From contig DAIDAB010000127.1 of the NCBI GenBank assembly GCA_027310845.1, positions 1-6,222 on the forward strand: DNA of 6,222 nt, in the 5' to 3' direction. Positions 4,416 to 6,222 of the stretch are shown one piece after another. The DNA is from a bacterium (lineage in GTDB: Archaea; Thermoproteota; Nitrososphaeria; Nitrososphaerales; CADDZS01). The first letter of the stretch is position 1, and each line of letters opens with the position of its first letter. The notes beneath the pieces are model-generated. The model was not told the DNA's origin. It saw nothing but the letters and a program-made list of their open reading frames with translations, and searched no databases. The position numbers and the translations under genes were made by a program.

Positions 4416-6176
4416 TTGAGCGATTTTGAAACCTCAGAAGAATTCATCAAGAGTCTTCTGCGAAAGTTTGCGCTACTCAATGCGATCTCACATGGTGGAA
4501 AACCAGACAAAGGGGCAGTCATCGGGAGGATCTTGGCTGAACGCGCTGACCTGAGAAACCAATCGAAAAAAATCTCATTGTTTGCCGCCGAAGTAGTTGG
4601 CGAGATATCCCTTATTCCCCTGAACCAACAAAAAGAGACTCTTGAAAAAGAATCCCCAGATTTCTTGGCTCAGGAGCTCGATAGAAGGAGGGAAATTTCT
4701 AGACGAGATGCGGAGAGGGGTACGACTTTACCTCCTCTTCCAGGAGCCATTCAGGGAAAAGTAGTGACCAGGTTTCCGCCTGAACCCAACGGATTCATGC
4801 ATATAGGTCACGCAAAGGCAGCTATACTGGGTAGCAGTTATGCGAGAAAATACGACGGTAAGTTCTTAATGCGTTTTGACGACACAAACCCTGCTGCAGA
4901 AAAGAAAGAGTTCTACACTGCTTTTCTCGAAGCATTTTCATGGCTTAAGATCAAACCCGACCTTGTCCGGAACGCATCGGATGACATGGAAAAATTCTAC
5001 GCCCTAGCTGAGAAGATGATCAGAGAGTCCACAGCCTTCATTTGCACATGTCCGCAAGAACTGATGAGGGAAATGAGAGGAAAAGGCGAACCATGTCTTC
5101 ACAGGCTGCACACAGTTGACCAAAACCTCGAACTCTGGTCGAAGATGCAAAGAGGGGAAATTGAAAAAAATGAAGCTACGCTGAGATTTGTTGGGGACAT
5201 GAAGAGCCTGAACACGACGATGCGAGATCCAGTCTTGTTCAGGATAGTCGATCAGGCACATCCAATTCAAGGATCAAAATATAGGATCTGGCCGACATAT
5301 GATTTTGACGGCGCAGTCGAGGATAGTCTAGATGGGGTGACACATGCGATGAGAAGCAAGGAATACGAACTTCGTGATGAGTTATACCACGCAGTTTTGA
5401 AGGCGCTCAAAATGCGTGAGCCTGAGATAGTGGAGTTTTCTCGCCTTGCTCTTCAAAACACTACGGTTTCAAAACGAAATCTGAAGAAATTGATTCTAGA
5501 GGGTAAGGTAGAGGGGTGGGACGATCCGCGCCTTCCGACAATAGCAGGGCTCAGAAGACGTGGCTTTGTGCCGGAGGCAATTCAGGAGTTCATCCTAAGC
5601 ATGGGTTTGAGCAAGGTTGAATCATTGCCCACATGGGATCTGCTCGAAAGCTTCAACAGGAAGATTCTGGATCCAATGGCAAAACGTTACTTCTTCGTCG
5701 CGGATCCGGTGCAAATGTTTGTGCAAGGCGCACCCATACTCGATCTTCGACTGAGATACCACACTGAGGAGAAGTACGGTGAGCGCGTTGTCAGGACAAA
5801 CGGGGATTTCCTTCTTCCTGAAAGCGACGTGAAATCAATGAATGTTGGAACCATAATCCGCTTGATCGAGGCCTACAATGTTCGAATTCTAGAAAAAAGG
5901 GAAGGGAAGATACTTGCGAGCTACATCGGCAACGAAAAGCTTGAGGTGGCACAGAAAGTTCAATGGGTGAGCCAGAGCGAAAAGACTGCTCTCAGGGTAA
6001 AAATCCCCGGCCCTCTGCTTCTGGGAGAGGAGTTCAATCCAGGAAGCATGAAGATCGTCTCTGGTTTTGCCGAATCGGCCGTGAGGGAGATTCCGTTAGG
6101 TGACATCGTTCAGTTTGTTCGGTTTGGATTTTGCAGAATGGACGAAGTGGGCACCGCAATCCTTGCCCACAAGTGA
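4416..6176 (+). CDS. gltX: Glutamate-tRNA ligase, archaeal/eukaryotic class Ic type
   Basis: Charges tRNA-Glu with glutamate. Archaea generally make Gln-tRNA through GatDE, so this enzyme is expected to be non-discriminating and also to load Glu on tRNA-Gln (family knowledge). Of 586 residues, 1-110 form an N-terminal helical domain, and the Rossmann catalytic core starts at RFPPEPNGFMHIGH (119-132, HIGH at 129-132). It continues through MRFDDTNP (152-159), a CTC...CLH pattern (Cys210, Cys212, Cys227, His229) resembling the zinc site of archaeal GluRS, WPTYDF (292-297), GVTHAMRSKEY (307-317), and VSKR (351-354), the KMSKS-equivalent loop. The rest is the beta-barrel anticodon-binding region typical of the archaeal/eukaryotic, not bacterial, type. 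The TTG start is the first after an in-frame TAA at 4404-4406, with AGGTAA (4401-4406) 9 nt upstream as ribosome binding site. The 67-nt gap before it could allow its own promoter. Confidence 0.96.
   Translation: MSDFETSEEFIKSLLRKFALLNAISHGGKPDKGAVIGRILAERADLRNQSKKISLFAAEVVGEISLIPLNQQKETLEKESPDFLAQELDRRREISRRDAERGTTLPPLPGAIQGKVVTRFPPEPNGFMHIGHAKAAILGSSYARKYDGKFLMRFDDTNPAAEKKEFYTAFLEAFSWLKIKPDLVRNASDDMEKFYALAEKMIRESTAFICTCPQELMREMRGKGEPCLHRLHTVDQNLELWSKMQRGEIEKNEATLRFVGDMKSLNTTMRDPVLFRIVDQAHPIQGSKYRIWPTYDFDGAVEDSLDGVTHAMRSKEYELRDELYHAVLKALKMREPEIVEFSRLALQNTTVSKRNLKKLILEGKVEGWDDPRLPTIAGLRRRGFVPEAIQEFILSMGLSKVESLPTWDLLESFNRKILDPMAKRYFFVADPVQMFVQGAPILDLRLRYHTEEKYGERVVRTNGDFLLPESDVKSMNVGTIIRLIEAYNVRILEKREGKILASYIGNEKLEVAQKVQWVSQSEKTALRVKIPGPLLLGEEFNPGSMKIVSGFAESAVREIPLGDIVQFVRFGFCRMDEVGTAILAHK
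6147..6170 (+). repeat. GC-rich hairpin in the last codons of gltX
   Basis: GTGGGCA (6147-6153) pairs exactly with TGCCCAC (6164-6170) around a 10-nt loop, ending just before the gltX stop region. A second CCCAC at 6181-6185 could compete for the same 5' arm. The only T-run downstream is four bases inside a TATA-like box, so a classic terminator is not supported; it may protect the 3' end of the message or be incidental. Confidence 0.3.
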
Positions 6177-6194
6177 TTCACCCACTCCGATACG

Positions 6195-6204
6195 TTTTAT
6201 AAAG
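6195..6204 (+). promoter_or_regulatory. Archaeal TATA box for a gene beyond the right edge
   Basis: TTTTATAAAG, containing the palindrome TTTATAAA (6196-6203), matches the archaeal TATA consensus well and stands in an intergenic tail after gltX. With the usual spacing of about 25 nt, transcription to the right would start near or just past the window end. The box is symmetric, so orientation rests on gltX lying to its left. An ATG at 6219-6221 is too close to be assigned. Confidence 0.55.
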
Positions 6205-6222
6205 TAGTCAAAAATCTAATGT

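Noticed and set aside
5043..5104. The GluRS zinc-like site ends in His (CTC...CLH) instead of Cys, possibly a lost metal site
   Set aside because: His is an acceptable zinc ligand and archaeal GluRS vary at the last position, so this is not a clear loss.
5373..5382. CGTGATGAG and other TGATG occurrences as box C of a C/D guide RNA
   Set aside because: No properly spaced box D with a terminal stem is seen; the matches lie inside conserved codons.

Overview
The window reads as a chromosomal segment of an archaeon, most likely of the Nitrososphaeria/TACK side. Reasons: an archaeal-type uS2, a mevalonate kinase next to an isopentenyl phosphate kinase (the archaeal mevalonate route), an archaeal/eukaryotic-type glutamyl-tRNA synthetase, an archaeal TATA box at the right end, and several genes forced to start at TTG. 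The uS2 reading, including its tail, looks closest to thaumarchaeal S2 from memory; no database was consulted. All genes lie on the + strand and are tightly packed. I see no mobile element, CRISPR array, tRNA or rRNA.

Layout: (1) positions 3-549, the ribosomal protein uS2 gene, cut by the left edge and interrupted at about 276-286 by a junction that loses roughly 33 conserved codons and shifts the frame; (2) 589-1476, a MEMO1-family protein; (3) 1473-2429, mevalonate kinase, overlapping the MEMO gene by 4 nt; (4) 2417-3244, isopentenyl phosphate kinase, overlapping mevalonate kinase by 13 nt; (5) 3275-4348, a trans-isoprenyl diphosphate synthase; (6) 4416-6176, glutamyl-tRNA synthetase; (7) 6177-6222, a short tail with a strong TATA-like box pointing at something beyond the window. 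No gene-free stretch is longer than 67 bases.

How the genes work together: mevalonate kinase makes mevalonate 5-phosphate. Enzymes not in this window convert that to isopentenyl phosphate, which the kinase at 2417-3244 phosphorylates to IPP. The prenyl synthase then condenses IPP with an allylic diphosphate to build chains for ether lipids or quinones. The MEMO protein is translationally coupled to the two kinases, but its role is not known. uS2 and GluRS are translation genes that flank this lipid cluster in many archaea. From memory, related archaea carry a type 2 IPP isomerase and an RNase J-like gene between the IPP-forming kinase and the prenyl synthase; here that gap is only 30 nt and holds neither.

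I do not see a new defence or mobile system. The points most worth a second look are the broken uS2, the compacted isoprenoid cluster, and inverted repeats in each of the three non-overlapping gene junctions, the best being at 4349-4377.
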